DNA from: Pseudomonas reinekei
GTDB lineage: Bacteria; Pseudomonadota; Gammaproteobacteria; Pseudomonadales; Pseudomonadaceae
Length of the DNA stretch: 62,756 nucleotides
Reading direction: 5' to 3'
NCBI RefSeq assembly: GCF_001945365.1
Contig: NZ_MSTQ01000028.1
Span: 1 to 62,756, forward strand
The position numbers were made by a program, and so were the translations under genes. The number at the start of each line of letters is the position of its first letter. Position 1 is the stretch's first letter. Below are positions 53,956 through 62,583 of this stretch, one piece after another. The notes under the pieces were generated by a model. The model searched no databases. It worked only from the letters and a program-made list of their open reading frames with translations, and was not told where the DNA came from.

Positions 53956-54855
53956 TCAATGCGGATTGTCCTTCCAGATCCAGTTCCACACGCCCGGCAG
54001 TTCAACCGGCTGCGAACTGTCACGCAACGTGCGTGCCATCGCCGCGCGTTGCAGCGCGGCGGTGTCGTCGTAAAACGGCTGGCCTGCAGTCCTGACGCCC
54101 GTCGCCTGGGCGCTGTCGAGCAGGATCTGCAAGTACTCGCGGGTATGCCGGGCCGTGTAGCGATTAAGGTCATGGAAGGTCACCACCACCGGAATCACCC
54201 CGTCCACCACGGGCAGCTCACCACGGGCGATGCGCTCGCGCACCTCGGACATTGAACGCAGCATGTGCGAGCGCCGCCGCGGGCTGGCATTGAAGCCCCA
54301 GATCTTGCCGTCGTTGGCGCTCAGGTCAGTGAGCAACACATGCAGGCCATGCTGTTGATAAGCGGCGAAGGTGCGCTTGTCGTAACTCCAGAATGGCGGC
54401 CGTACCAGGGTTGGCGGCGCACCGCTGATCGCCGCGATATCGGCACAACCATCGGTGAGCGCCTGTTGCAACTCTTGCGCGTCCAGAGAACGGTGATTGG
54501 TGTGTGAAGGCGTGGCCGTGTGGAAGGCCAGGATGTGCCCGGCATCACGTTCGCGGTGCATGACCGCCCGGCCGATCTCACTGTTGCCGGCCCGAGTGGC
54601 GCGGGTTTGCACGAAGAATACGGCTTTGATGTCCGGCTGCAGCGGGTTCACCGCCAGGCTGTCGAGCACGGTTTCGGTGGGGTTCCAGAAACTCGAGGCG
54701 CTGGGACCGTCATCGAATGTCAGCAGAAAGCGGATCGGTGGTTGCGCACGCAGAGCCTGTTCGGTTTGCGGGGTCATTTCGATGGGGGCTGCAATACAGC
54801 CCAGCAGGCCGACGGCCATTGCGCCGGTCAGGAGTATCTTCAACCACTGTTTCAT
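53956..54855 (-). CDS. Polysaccharide deacetylase-family lipoprotein
   Basis: 299 residues. Signal peptide with lipobox GLLGC (Cys20). NodB-type (CE4) motifs: LLTFDDGPS near 45-53, the metal histidines in ILAFHTATPSHTNH, and RPPFWSYD. The mature protein would sit in the envelope and remove N- or O-acetyl groups from a glycan; the substrate is unknown. Single gene. Confidence 0.85.
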   Translation of the reverse strand: MKQWLKILLTGAMAVGLLGCIAAPIEMTPQTEQALRAQPPIRFLLTFDDGPSASSFWNPTETVLDSLAVNPLQPDIKAVFFVQTRATRAGNSEIGRAVMHRERDAGHILAFHTATPSHTNHRSLDAQELQQALTDGCADIAAISGAPPTLVRPPFWSYDKRTFAAYQQHGLHVLLTDLSANDGKIWGFNASPRRRSHMLRSMSEVRERIARGELPVVDGVIPVVVTFHDLNRYTARHTREYLQILLDSAQATGVRTAGQPFYDDTAALQRAAMARTLRDSSQPVELPGVWNWIWKDNPH

Positions 54856-55064
54856 GTTTTGCCTTGGACCAGACCGTTGCGGTCAATACGTCAAACGGCA
54901 AAATTCCTTCGCCCGTTCATCCTGCTTCAGCTCCCAGCGCGCTGCGAGCCGAAGTTGGATAAGGGTACACAGAGTTTGGTTCCGACAGGAACTGGCGGTG
55001 CAGCTGGCGGGCGCACGTGGACTGAGGCAACTAGACTGAAAGCCTTGACCAGAGGAACCCGTCG

Positions 55065-55745
55065 ATGTGCGGACGCTTGTCGCAATACCGGGGCATCCAC
55101 GACTTCGTCGCGGTGCTGAGCATTCCCGATGCGCTGATCAACCACGTCGGCGATCAGCCTTTGGCGCGTTATAACGCCGCGCCCACCACGCAACTGGCGC
55201 TGTTGCATCGGGAAGACGACGGCCTGCACGCCGATTCGCAGCGCTGGGGCTGGCGTCCGCATTGGGCCAAGGATCGCGCCGCGCCGATCAATGCGCGGGT
55301 CGAGAAAGTGGCCCACGGTCCTTTCTTCCGGTCAATCTGGCCACACCGGGCGATCTGCCCTGTCGACAACTGGTTCGAATGGGTCGATGCCGCAGACGGC
55401 ACGCGGCAACCCTGGCTGATTAGGCGACGTGATCAGGGGCCGGTGTTCTGCGCCGCCATCGGCCAATTCCCGACGGGCGGCGCTGCGCCCAGAGATGACG
55501 ATGGCTTTGTGATCATCACCGCCGACAGCGCCGGCGGCATGCTGGACATTCATGACCGTCGGCCGGTGGTGTTTTCCGCCGAACTGGCGCGGGAATGGCT
55601 GGACCCGGCCACGCCCAGGGAACGCGCCGAGCAAATGGTACTTTTGCAAGGTGAAGACAGCCACGCTTTCTGCTGGCACAAGATTGGAAAAGCGGTTGGC
55701 AATGCGAGAAACCAAGGACCGGAATTAATTATTGAAACAACCTGA
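55065..55745 (+). CDS. SRAP/HMCES (YedK-like) abasic-site protein
   Basis: 226 residues. Starts MCGRLSQY, so Cys2 is exposed after Met removal and can crosslink to abasic sites in single-stranded DNA. Family residues: YNAAPT, the ARVEKV block, CPVDNWFEW and the HDRRPVVF histidine. Complete length. Start ATG 55065 follows AGAGGAA. Confidence 0.92.
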   Translation: MCGRLSQYRGIHDFVAVLSIPDALINHVGDQPLARYNAAPTTQLALLHREDDGLHADSQRWGWRPHWAKDRAAPINARVEKVAHGPFFRSIWPHRAICPVDNWFEWVDAADGTRQPWLIRRRDQGPVFCAAIGQFPTGGAAPRDDDGFVIITADSAGGMLDIHDRRPVVFSAELAREWLDPATPRERAEQMVLLQGEDSHAFCWHKIGKAVGNARNQGPELIIETT

Positions 55746-55988
55746 AAGTGTCAATAACGACAGTGACTCTGGCATAAATAACAGGTATTTCTGAAGGATA
55801 AAGTTACAACTACAAGGAAGACTGTTTCAGTCAATTAACACCGGCATTCCCGATTCAACCGCTGGTCTGACCAGGGAGTCGCGTTGCATACATTTTTTGT
55901 CGCTACCGCTAGTATTCGCGCCGTATTTCCAGCAGCACCATCAGCTGACCAAAGAGTCAGCAATTAGGCAATCCCCATACATCAAGCC

Positions 55989-56282
55989 TTGCAGAGAACG
56001 AAATTGCGCGACGATTTTATAAATAATCAAGTCGTGAGTCTGGCGCGTGTTTATCTTACAAAGACAGAGCACTACCAACTCGACTGTTTCATCGGGCAAT
56101 ACATACAGACCCGTAACTTGCGTTCAATCCCCAATATCAATGAAATCCTGAGTTCAACCCTCGAAAGTTACCCGGGCAAGCCCCCGGTAATGGTCAACGA
56201 ACTCAATGCCTGGATCGACAAGACATTGGGTTTTCGGGCCGCTCATCCGGACTTCCTGAACACTCTGGAAAACTCCAGGTAA
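55989..56282 (+). CDS. Small protein of unknown function
   Basis: Up to 97 residues. No ATG: TTG 55989 lacks a ribosome binding site, while TTG 56004 has a weak AGAGA before it and would give 92 residues. The sequence looks protein-like (VSLARVYLTKTEHYQLDCF, YIQTRNLRSIPNINEIL), and a terminator follows at 56299, which supports a real gene. Family not recognised. AT-richer than its neighbours, with about 240 featureless bases upstream. Confidence 0.5.
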   Translation: MQRTKLRDDFINNQVVSLARVYLTKTEHYQLDCFIGQYIQTRNLRSIPNINEILSSTLESYPGKPPVMVNELNAWIDKTLGFRAAHPDFLNTLENSR

Positions 56283-56298
56283 CGGTTACAGTCACGAC

Positions 56299-56324
56299 AA
56301 AGCCCCGCGACAAAACGGGGCTTT
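56299..56324. terminator. Terminator between convergent small genes
   Basis: AAAGCCCCG (56299-56307) pairs with CGGGGCTTT (56316-56324), with T runs on both sides. It serves the plus gene ending at 56282 and the small minus gene ending at 56350. Confidence 0.85.
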
Positions 56325-56349
56325 ATCGGGCCTGGAACCCGGTCAGGGG

Positions 56350-56505
56350 TCAGGGTTTTAATGGAATTTCGATGTCACGATCCGACAACTCGCGACTGTC
56401 GTCGTGTTTCCACGTCTTCTCCGATTTTCGCTGCAGTTCAAGCTCTTCTTCTGTCGGCTCATCCATGTCGTCTTCCGGGTCCGGACGCTTGGGGTCGATT
56501 GCCAT
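56350..56505 (-). CDS. 51-residue acidic small protein
   Basis: A short gene with a clear ribosome binding site (GGAAGAGAGGTGAAC before ATG 56505). It starts MAIDPKRPDPEDDMDE, then a Glu-rich TEEELELQRKSEKTW and ends RDIEIPLKP. Highly charged, no membrane segment, probably disordered. It ends near the shared terminator at 56299. Function unknown. Confidence 0.7.
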   Translation of the reverse strand: MAIDPKRPDPEDDMDEPTEEELELQRKSEKTWKHDDSRELSDRDIEIPLKP

Positions 56506-56571
56506 GTTCACCTCTCTTCCTGAAGGAACTGTTCATCCGTTTTAAGCGTAGATCAGAATCCTGTGCCCGAC

Positions 56572-56886
56572 TTACAGCCACCCGCGCAGCAAAAAGAAGA
56601 AGCCCATGCTCAACACCATGCTGAGCAAGGTGTTGCGGGTGTAGAGCACCAGGCAGACCGCCACCAGCGAACTGATCAGGTACGGGTTGTCCCATTGCAG
56701 GTTCAGTTGTTTCTCGGGCATGAACACGATCGGCCCGCAAATCGCGGTCAACATCCCGGGCACGGCGAAGCCGAGAAACTGCCGGGCATTGCTGCTCAGA
56801 CGCAGCGGCAGCCGCGGCTCGAGAAAGACATAACGATTGAGAAACACCAGCACGCCCATGCCGACAATCACTGCCCAGACCATCAT
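56572..56886 (-). CDS. azlD: AzlD-type small subunit of a branched-chain amino acid exporter
   Basis: 104 residues from ATG 56886, overlapping azlC by 4 bases. Three to four hydrophobic segments (VWAVIVGMGVLVFLNRYVFL, FAVPGMLTAICGPIVFM, LISSLVAVCLVLYTR, LLSMVLSMGFFFLL) as in AzlD. It works with AzlC in the inner membrane to export branched-chain or related amino acids. Confidence 0.88.
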   Translation of the reverse strand: MMVWAVIVGMGVLVFLNRYVFLEPRLPLRLSSNARQFLGFAVPGMLTAICGPIVFMPEKQLNLQWDNPYLISSLVAVCLVLYTRNTLLSMVLSMGFFFLLRGWL

Positions 56887-57581
56887 GTGCGCGCTCCCTG
56901 GAATTTGTTGCAGATAAATCCGGCAGTCATGCCCGCCAGCCCCGACAACACCAGCGCCGAGCCCCACTGCCAATAGCTGAATAGCACCGAGCAGAACAAC
57001 GAAACAGCAACGCAGACCACGGTTGGCACGTTGCGCACCACCGGAGTGATCAGTGCAATGAAAGTGGCGGCAATGGAGAAATCCAGCCCCTGGTGCTCCA
57101 GGCCGGGAATGCTGCGGCCAAGGACGATTCCGGCGAGGGTGAAGAGGTTCCAGGCAATGTAGAACGTCAGGCCGACGCCCAAGGCGTACCAGCGATCAAA
57201 CTGCTGCTTGTCATGCTGGCTGGTCAGGGCAAACAACTCGTCGGTGAGCAGAAAGCCCAGGCCCACACGCCAGCGACCCGGCAACGGCGAAATCACCGAG
57301 CGCAGGCTCATTCCGTAGAGTAGATGCTGGGAAGTCAGCAACAGCGTGGTCAACAGGATCGAAAAGATCCCGGCCCCGCCCTTGAGCATGCCAATGGCCA
57401 CCAATTGCGCGGCGCCGGCAAAGACAATGCTCGACAAGCCTTGCCCTTGCAGCGGTGTGAGGTTGGCCTCGATGGCCATGGAACCGGCCAGCAAGCCCCA
57501 GGGCGCGGTGGCCAGGGACAACGGCATGATCGCCGCGGCACCGCGAAGAAACGCACTGCGCGGCAGGTGTGAGTTGGACAT
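56883..57581 (-). CDS. azlC: AzlC-type large subunit of a branched-chain amino acid exporter
   Basis: 232 residues, with the AzlC start (FLRGAAAIMPLSLATAPWGL), FAGAAQLVAIGMLKGGAG, and LTDELFALTSQ. Several membrane segments. It forms an exporter with AzlD, whose gene overlaps by 4 bases. Substrate inferred from the family. Confidence 0.92.
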   Translation of the reverse strand: MSNSHLPRSAFLRGAAAIMPLSLATAPWGLLAGSMAIEANLTPLQGQGLSSIVFAGAAQLVAIGMLKGGAGIFSILLTTLLLTSQHLLYGMSLRSVISPLPGRWRVGLGFLLTDELFALTSQHDKQQFDRWYALGVGLTFYIAWNLFTLAGIVLGRSIPGLEHQGLDFSIAATFIALITPVVRNVPTVVCVAVSLFCSVLFSYWQWGSALVLSGLAGMTAGFICNKFQGART

Positions 57582-57675
57582 AACGCTCTACAACCAGAAG
57601 AAAGTTGCCAGACTGTGCCAGCAGTCGCCGCCGAAGGCTTGAACAATCTTGCGCATTGCCACGAACCCGTTCCAT

Positions 57676-57915
57676 TCAGATCGCGCACGCGTTCTCCGCC
57701 GTTTCATCTTTGTTGAGCATGCTTCCCTGCGCAATACGGCACTGTAATTCGTCGAACAGGTCGACAAGTTGCTCTATCACGCCAGGCACATCGGACGCAT
57801 GCTCGCGCAGATCTCTGATTTTCGCGAGTAGGATAGAGCGATCGCCTGACGCCAGCGAGAGACGAGATGTTTTACCGAATTGCCGCCGATGGGCTGGTGC
57901 TGTTTCACCTGGCAT
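57676..57915 (-). CDS. Doubtful small ORF
   Basis: An open frame of up to 79 codons. Its plausible part is short (IEQLVDLFDELQCRIAQG, then MLNKDETAEN). No good start with a ribosome binding site is visible, and the upstream part overlaps the DUF2784 gene on the other strand. GTG at about 57788 is one option (37 residues). It may not be a gene. Confidence 0.25.
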   Translation of the reverse strand: MPGETAPAHRRQFGKTSRLSLASGDRSILLAKIRDLREHASDVPGVIEQLVDLFDELQCRIAQGSMLNKDETAENACAI

Positions 57916-58229
57916 TCATTCTGTTCGTCTTGTTCGGCGGGTTGCTGCTGCTCAAATGGCGCGGCCTGATCGGCTGGCACCTGCCCTGCGCCGCATGGGG
58001 TGTGGCAGTGGAAGTGTTCCACCTGCCCTGCCCGCTGACGCGCTGGGAAAACCTGATGCGCCATGCTGCCGGGCAAAGCGGTTATGGCGCCGGTTTCATC
58101 GAGCATTATGTGTGGCCGATCATTTACCCGGCCGGCCTGACGCCGGGCATTCAACTGTGGCTGGCCGGGCTGGTGTTACTGGTCAACGGGGTGGTCTATG
58201 TTCAGGTCATCAAACAGTGGACCCGTTGA
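57867..58229 (+). CDS. DUF2784 membrane protein
   Basis: 120 residues with three or four hydrophobic segments (LVLFHLAFILFVLFGGLLLL, the WHLPCAAWGVAVEVFHLPCP block, WLAGLVLLVNGVVYVQVI). The family signature is the pair of LPC motifs with PLTRWEN. Inner membrane; function unknown. ATG 57867 follows GAGAGACGAG. Confidence 0.88.
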   Translation: MFYRIAADGLVLFHLAFILFVLFGGLLLLKWRGLIGWHLPCAAWGVAVEVFHLPCPLTRWENLMRHAAGQSGYGAGFIEHYVWPIIYPAGLTPGIQLWLAGLVLLVNGVVYVQVIKQWTR

Positions 58230-58292
58230 AAGAGCGCAGTCCGAGGATTGAGTAACATGCGGATGCAGGGCAGTGACCGCTTTGTCTGAATC

Positions 58293-59846
58293 TCAGTTGG
58301 CGATGACGCTCATGTTGCGACCGCTGGCCTTGGCCACGTACAACGCCTTGTCGGCAGCACCGATCAAGTCTTCGGTAGCCGCTTGGGAAGCCGCATCGTA
58401 GCCACAGACGCCGACGCTGACCGTCACCACCCCTTCGGGACTTTCACTGTGCTCCAGGCCGCTGGCGAGCACCGCGCTACGGATTTTCTCCGCCAGCAAA
58501 AACGCCCCCACGTAATCGGTCCCGGGCAGCACCACGGCAAACTCTTCGCCGCCGAAACGCGACGCCAGGTCACCGGGACGCTTGATGGTGTCGACGATGA
58601 TCGCACCGATCTTGCGCAAGCAGTCGTCGCCCGCCAGGTGCCCATAGCGATCGTTGAAGGCCTTGAAATGATCGACATCGATCATCAGCAGCGCGAGGCC
58701 GGTATGGTTGCGCCGGGCACGCCCCGCTTCGGCGTGAATGAACAGATCGAACTGACGCCGGTTGGCCAGCCCGGTGAGGGCGTCTTCCAGCGCCAACAGC
58801 TCCAGGTTGCGATTGACCTCCAGCAACTTGTCCTGGGCGCCGAGCAGTTCATTCTGAATGCGGTTTTGCTGTTTCATCAGCTTGATCAGGCGATAACCCA
58901 ACACGCCCAAAAACCCCAGCAACAACGAGACGATAGCGGCACTGAGCAGCGACTCCTTGCGCCAGCTCGCCAACACTTCGTCTTTGTTCAGCGCGGTAAA
59001 GACAATCAGCGGATAGCCCTCGACCCGACGATAACCCGTCACGCGCTCGACGCCGTCGATCACCGATGTGATCGTGGCCGTGCCGGCACTGCTGACGGGC
59101 AGCAACTGGGTGAAAAGCGGGCTCTTGCTCAAGCTGGAACCGATGTCCGCATCATGGAACGGTCGACGCACGACAATGCGGGCATCGTCGGCGATCAGGC
59201 TGATCACACCGTTGCTGCCAATGTCGATGCTGTCGTAGAGCTGCAGGAAGTGGCTGAGATAAATCGTCGCCAGTGCGACGCCTGCAAAGCTGCCGTCGGG
59301 ATGATTGACCCGCCGTGATACGGTCATGATCCATTCGCCGCTGGAACGGCTCTTGATCGACGGGCCGATGTGCGGGCCGCGATCAGGGTGATCACGATGG
59401 AAGATGAAGTATTCGCGGTCGGAATTGTTCGCCACACCGACTTCGGCGCCGTTTGAATTGGCGATCCATCGCCCGGTTTCGTCATACACAAACAGGCCAT
59501 GGATCTGACTCAATTCACTGCGCTGGGCGCTGAGCAAACGCTGCAAGCGATTGATCCGCCCCCCATCGATGCCATCGTTTTCGAGGCGATCGACCAGCGT
59601 AAGCAGCAGCGTATCGGCCTGCTTGATCGTCGCCTGCGCTTGCGAGGACAGGGTCTGCGCAAGGTTGGACATCGCCACTTCCTTGTCATGCAGGTGGTAC
59701 TGGCGAGAGCGCCAGCCTTCCCAGATGACAATCACCGCCATCGACAGGCACACCGCAACCAGCAGCGTCACTGCGGAGCGAATCTTCAGGCGGGCAACGC
59801 CAGGCCGGCTACTTTCGATACGATCGTGAATGGACGGATGCCCCAT
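58293..59846 (-). CDS. Membrane-bound diguanylate cyclase
   Basis: 517 residues. A membrane helix (about 24-45), a periplasmic PDC/dCache-like sensor (about 50-290, IHGLFVYDETGRWIANSN, REYFIFHRDHPDRGP), a second helix (about 300-320) and a GGDEF domain. The active site is GGEEF at 432-436, and the inhibitory RxxD is RPGD at 423-426, so it should make c-di-GMP and be product-inhibited. The sensed ligand is unknown. Start behind AAGGAGCG. Confidence 0.94.
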   Translation of the reverse strand: MGHPSIHDRIESSRPGVARLKIRSAVTLLVAVCLSMAVIVIWEGWRSRQYHLHDKEVAMSNLAQTLSSQAQATIKQADTLLLTLVDRLENDGIDGGRINRLQRLLSAQRSELSQIHGLFVYDETGRWIANSNGAEVGVANNSDREYFIFHRDHPDRGPHIGPSIKSRSSGEWIMTVSRRVNHPDGSFAGVALATIYLSHFLQLYDSIDIGSNGVISLIADDARIVVRRPFHDADIGSSLSKSPLFTQLLPVSSAGTATITSVIDGVERVTGYRRVEGYPLIVFTALNKDEVLASWRKESLLSAAIVSLLLGFLGVLGYRLIKLMKQQNRIQNELLGAQDKLLEVNRNLELLALEDALTGLANRRQFDLFIHAEAGRARRNHTGLALLMIDVDHFKAFNDRYGHLAGDDCLRKIGAIIVDTIKRPGDLASRFGGEEFAVVLPGTDYVGAFLLAEKIRSAVLASGLEHSESPEGVVTVSVGVCGYDAASQAATEDLIGAADKALYVAKASGRNMSVIAN

Positions 59847-59935
59847 GTCGCTCGCTCCTTGATGATTGGGAAAACGAGGCTTCCTGCTCGATTTCTACTC
59901 ACTATGCCTTCCCCGGGATGGCCACGCTATCGGGG

Positions 59936-60463
59936 TTAGCCTGATGTGCGCTTCACCGCCTCCAGCCAGGCCGGGTCCAGGCGTATTTGCTGCGGATCAA
60001 GCCCCAGCGCCTGCATTCGCGCTTCGTGTTGCTGCATTTCCCGGCGCAATTGCCCCTGGTCGCTGGAGTTACCGTCCAGTTCGTGCATTTGGCTCAATCC
60101 CAAATGGTAGAACCGAAGCAGCTTCATGGCCGTCGGATCATCCGCCTCCACGGCGACCGTGAGGTGATGCATGACGTTGGTGACGCTCATCAGACTGCGC
60201 TTGAGTTGCCAACTATAGACCGCTGGCGCCATCCAATCCTGGGTCCAGAACACTTTGCGCATCAACGCCGCCATCACCAGCACCGCGGCAAACACACCGC
60301 CGATGTTGAACCGCAGGTTGTCGCCGCCAGGCTCGCCGAACACAGCCACCGCGACCGTGGAGAGCACCATCGCCAGCGCCACGAAGATCAGCGCAATGAT
60401 CAGCGTGCTGCGCCGGGTCTGTTGGCGGTAGGTTTGGGCGTCCATCGGCTGGATTTCGAACAT
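59936..60463 (-). CDS. DUF3087 membrane protein
   Basis: 175 residues from ATG 60463 (MFEIQPMDAQTYRQQTRRS). Two membrane helices (about 21-42 and 55-72), then a cytosolic helical domain (WQLKRSLMSVTNVMHHL, RFYHLGLSQMHELDGNSSD). The family is found in Pseudomonas and relatives; function unknown. Confidence 0.85.
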   Translation of the reverse strand: MFEIQPMDAQTYRQQTRRSTLIIALIFVALAMVLSTVAVAVFGEPGGDNLRFNIGGVFAAVLVMAALMRKVFWTQDWMAPAVYSWQLKRSLMSVTNVMHHLTVAVEADDPTAMKLLRFYHLGLSQMHELDGNSSDQGQLRREMQQHEARMQALGLDPQQIRLDPAWLEAVKRTSG

Positions 60464-60694
60464 TGCGGCAGGATTCCTTTCTTCAGTGGTAAAAAGACGC
60501 TGCATCAAAAAGACTGCGGGGCATTATCGCCTCTGCACGGGATTTAGCTATGCTGGGCTCCCTTTTCATCTTTTCATCGTCAATCGGGGACATGGCGAGA
60601 CCGCGTATTTAGTGCCATCTTCTTTCATGGATACACACTATTCGGATGCCATTCATTGTTTCTGTAGGAATGACATCGTTTTAAGGATCATTGA

Positions 60695-62068
60695 ATGACC
60701 CAACGACACGTAATCAATGCTTCGGTCAGCCCGAAAGGCAGCCTGGAAACACTCTCCCAACGGGAAGTCCAACAACTGAGCGAAGCCGGATCCGGCAGCA
60801 CCTACGACATCTTCCGCCAATGCGCCCTGGCCATCCTCAACACCGGCGCCCACGTCGACAACGCCAAGACCATTCTCGAAGCCTACAAGGACTTCGAAAT
60901 CCGCATTCACCAACAGGACCGCGGCGTACGCCTGGAACTGCTGAACGCCCCCGCCGACGCTTTCGTCGACGGCGAAATGATCGCCAGCACCCGTGAAATG
61001 CTGTTCAGCGCCCTGCGCGACATCGTCTACACCGAAAACGAACTCGACAGCCAACGCATCGACCTGAGCACTTCCCAGGGCATCAGCGACTACGTCTTCC
61101 ACCTGCTGCGCAACGCCCGCACCCTGCGCCCCGGCGTCGAACCGAAAATCGTGGTGTGCTGGGGAGGCCATTCGATCAACACCGAAGAATACAAATACAC
61201 CAAGAAAGTCGGCCACGAACTGGGCCTGCGCAGCCTCGACGTGTGCACCGGTTGTGGCCCCGGCGTGATGAAAGGCCCGATGAAAGGCGCCACCATCGCC
61301 CACGCCAAACAGCGCATCCACGGTGGCCGCTACCTCGGTTTGACCGAACCGGGGATCATCGCCGCCGAGGCGCCGAACCCGATCGTCAACGAACTGGTCA
61401 TCCTGCCGGACATCGAAAAACGCCTGGAAGCCTTCGTTCGCGTCGGCCACGGCATCATCATCTTCCCGGGCGGCGCGGGTACCGCGGAAGAGTTCCTGTA
61501 CCTGCTCGGCATCCTCATGCACCCGGACAACGAAGGCCTGCCCTTCCCGGTCATCCTCACCGGCCCGAAACACGCCGCGCCGTACCTGGAGCAAATCGAC
61601 GCCTTCGTCGGCGCCACCCTCGGTGAGGCTGCGAAACAGCATTACCAGATCATCATCGACAACCCGGCAGAAGTCGCCCGGCAGATGACCCTGGGCCTCA
61701 AGGCGGTCAAACAGTTCCGCCGCGAGCGCAACGATGCGTTCCACTTCAACTGGTTGCTGAAAATCGACGAAGGCTTCCAGCGCCCGTTCGACCCGACCCA
61801 CGAAAACATGGCCAACCTCAAACTGAGCCGCGACCTGCCGCCCCACGAACTGGCCGCCAACCTGCGCCGCGCGTTTTCCGGCATCGTCGCCGGCAACGTC
61901 AAGGACAAGGGCATCCGCCTGATCGAACAACACGGTCCGTATCAGATCCGTGGCGATGCGGCGGTCATGCAGCCGCTGGATCAACTGCTCAAGGCCTTTG
62001 TCGCGCAGCACCGGATGAAGTTGCCGGGTGGTGCCGCCTATGTGCCGTGTTATCGAGTGGTTGCGTGA
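60695..62068 (+). CDS. ppnN: Pyrimidine/purine nucleotide 5'-monophosphate nucleosidase PpnN
   Basis: 457 residues. The LOG-like core has CTGCGPGVMKGPMKGA and the catalytic FPGGAGTAEEFLYLLG at about 260-275; flanking N- and C-terminal domains (about 1-135 and 350-457) are those of the long PpnN/YgdH type, which in E. coli is activated by (p)ppGpp. It cleaves nucleoside monophosphates to base and ribose 5-phosphate. ATG 60695 follows AAGGATC. Confidence 0.93.
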   Translation: MTQRHVINASVSPKGSLETLSQREVQQLSEAGSGSTYDIFRQCALAILNTGAHVDNAKTILEAYKDFEIRIHQQDRGVRLELLNAPADAFVDGEMIASTREMLFSALRDIVYTENELDSQRIDLSTSQGISDYVFHLLRNARTLRPGVEPKIVVCWGGHSINTEEYKYTKKVGHELGLRSLDVCTGCGPGVMKGPMKGATIAHAKQRIHGGRYLGLTEPGIIAAEAPNPIVNELVILPDIEKRLEAFVRVGHGIIIFPGGAGTAEEFLYLLGILMHPDNEGLPFPVILTGPKHAAPYLEQIDAFVGATLGEAAKQHYQIIIDNPAEVARQMTLGLKAVKQFRRERNDAFHFNWLLKIDEGFQRPFDPTHENMANLKLSRDLPPHELAANLRRAFSGIVAGNVKDKGIRLIEQHGPYQIRGDAAVMQPLDQLLKAFVAQHRMKLPGGAAYVPCYRVVA

Positions 62069-62092
62069 CTGATGGAGTGAACTGCTGATGAC

Positions 62093-62126
62093 ACAAGCCG
62101 GAGCGATTGCTTCGGCTTGTTGCTTT
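62093..62126 (+). terminator. Terminator after ppnN
   Basis: ACAAGCCGGAGC (62093-62104) pairs with GCTTCGGCTTGT (62109-62120), one G-T pair, followed by TGCTTT. The T run is short. Confidence 0.7.
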
Positions 62127-62204
62127 CAGGGCCAAGGAAAAGCCGTGTTTCGAAGGGAATGCTGGTGGCGGGATACATCTGTCAGATCCGGTGGCTGTTA
62201 CGGC

Positions 62205-62236
62205 GCCATCGCCAGCAAGCCGGCTCCTACAGGTGC
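62205..62236. repeat. Single REP-like element
   Basis: GCCATCGCCAGCAAGCCGGC followed by TCCTACA, a Pseudomonas REP variant related to the units of the array at 62584. Confidence 0.65.
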
Positions 62237-62261
62237 GAATGCGGACGAACCCGACAAACAG

Positions 62262-62545
62262 GCCGGCCGGTAGGCCGCCTCGCTTTTGATTTGGCTTTTG
62301 ATTTACCTGCCCCCTCGAGAGGCCGAGCGCAGGTGCTGCGCAGTGGGCAACCCGGCATGGATGCCGGGTTAGCCGCCCCCGGCCATGGATGGCCGATGGC
62401 GGCGGGCCCACGGAGCAGGACCGGAGCGCGGGCATGCCGAGCCACAGCGAGGCACCGAACGAAAGGGGCAAGAGCCCTTTGGTTACTTTGGGGCTTTTCC
62501 AAAGTGACCCGCTGTAAGAGCGGAACCCTAAGCAGCCGTTACCGC
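62262..62545. repeat. Probable interspersed repeat, often miscalled as a gene
   Basis: The stretch with GGCATGGATGCCGGGTTAGC and CTTTTCCAAAGTGACCCGC resembles a non-coding element I know from many places in fluorescens-group genomes, where its open frame (with ARACRATARHRTKGARALW) is annotated as a hypothetical protein. A plus-strand frame runs through it (62117-62581), but without a start context. I cannot count its copies here. It fills the gap between ppnN and the tandem array. Confidence 0.5.
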
Positions 62546-62583
62546 AGCAACGGATATGTACACCAGCAAATGCAAGGCTGACA

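Noticed and set aside
62117..62581. 154-codon plus-strand ORF after ppnN
   Set aside because: Runs through a terminator, a REP element and a repeat; no start context. Better explained as repeat DNA.
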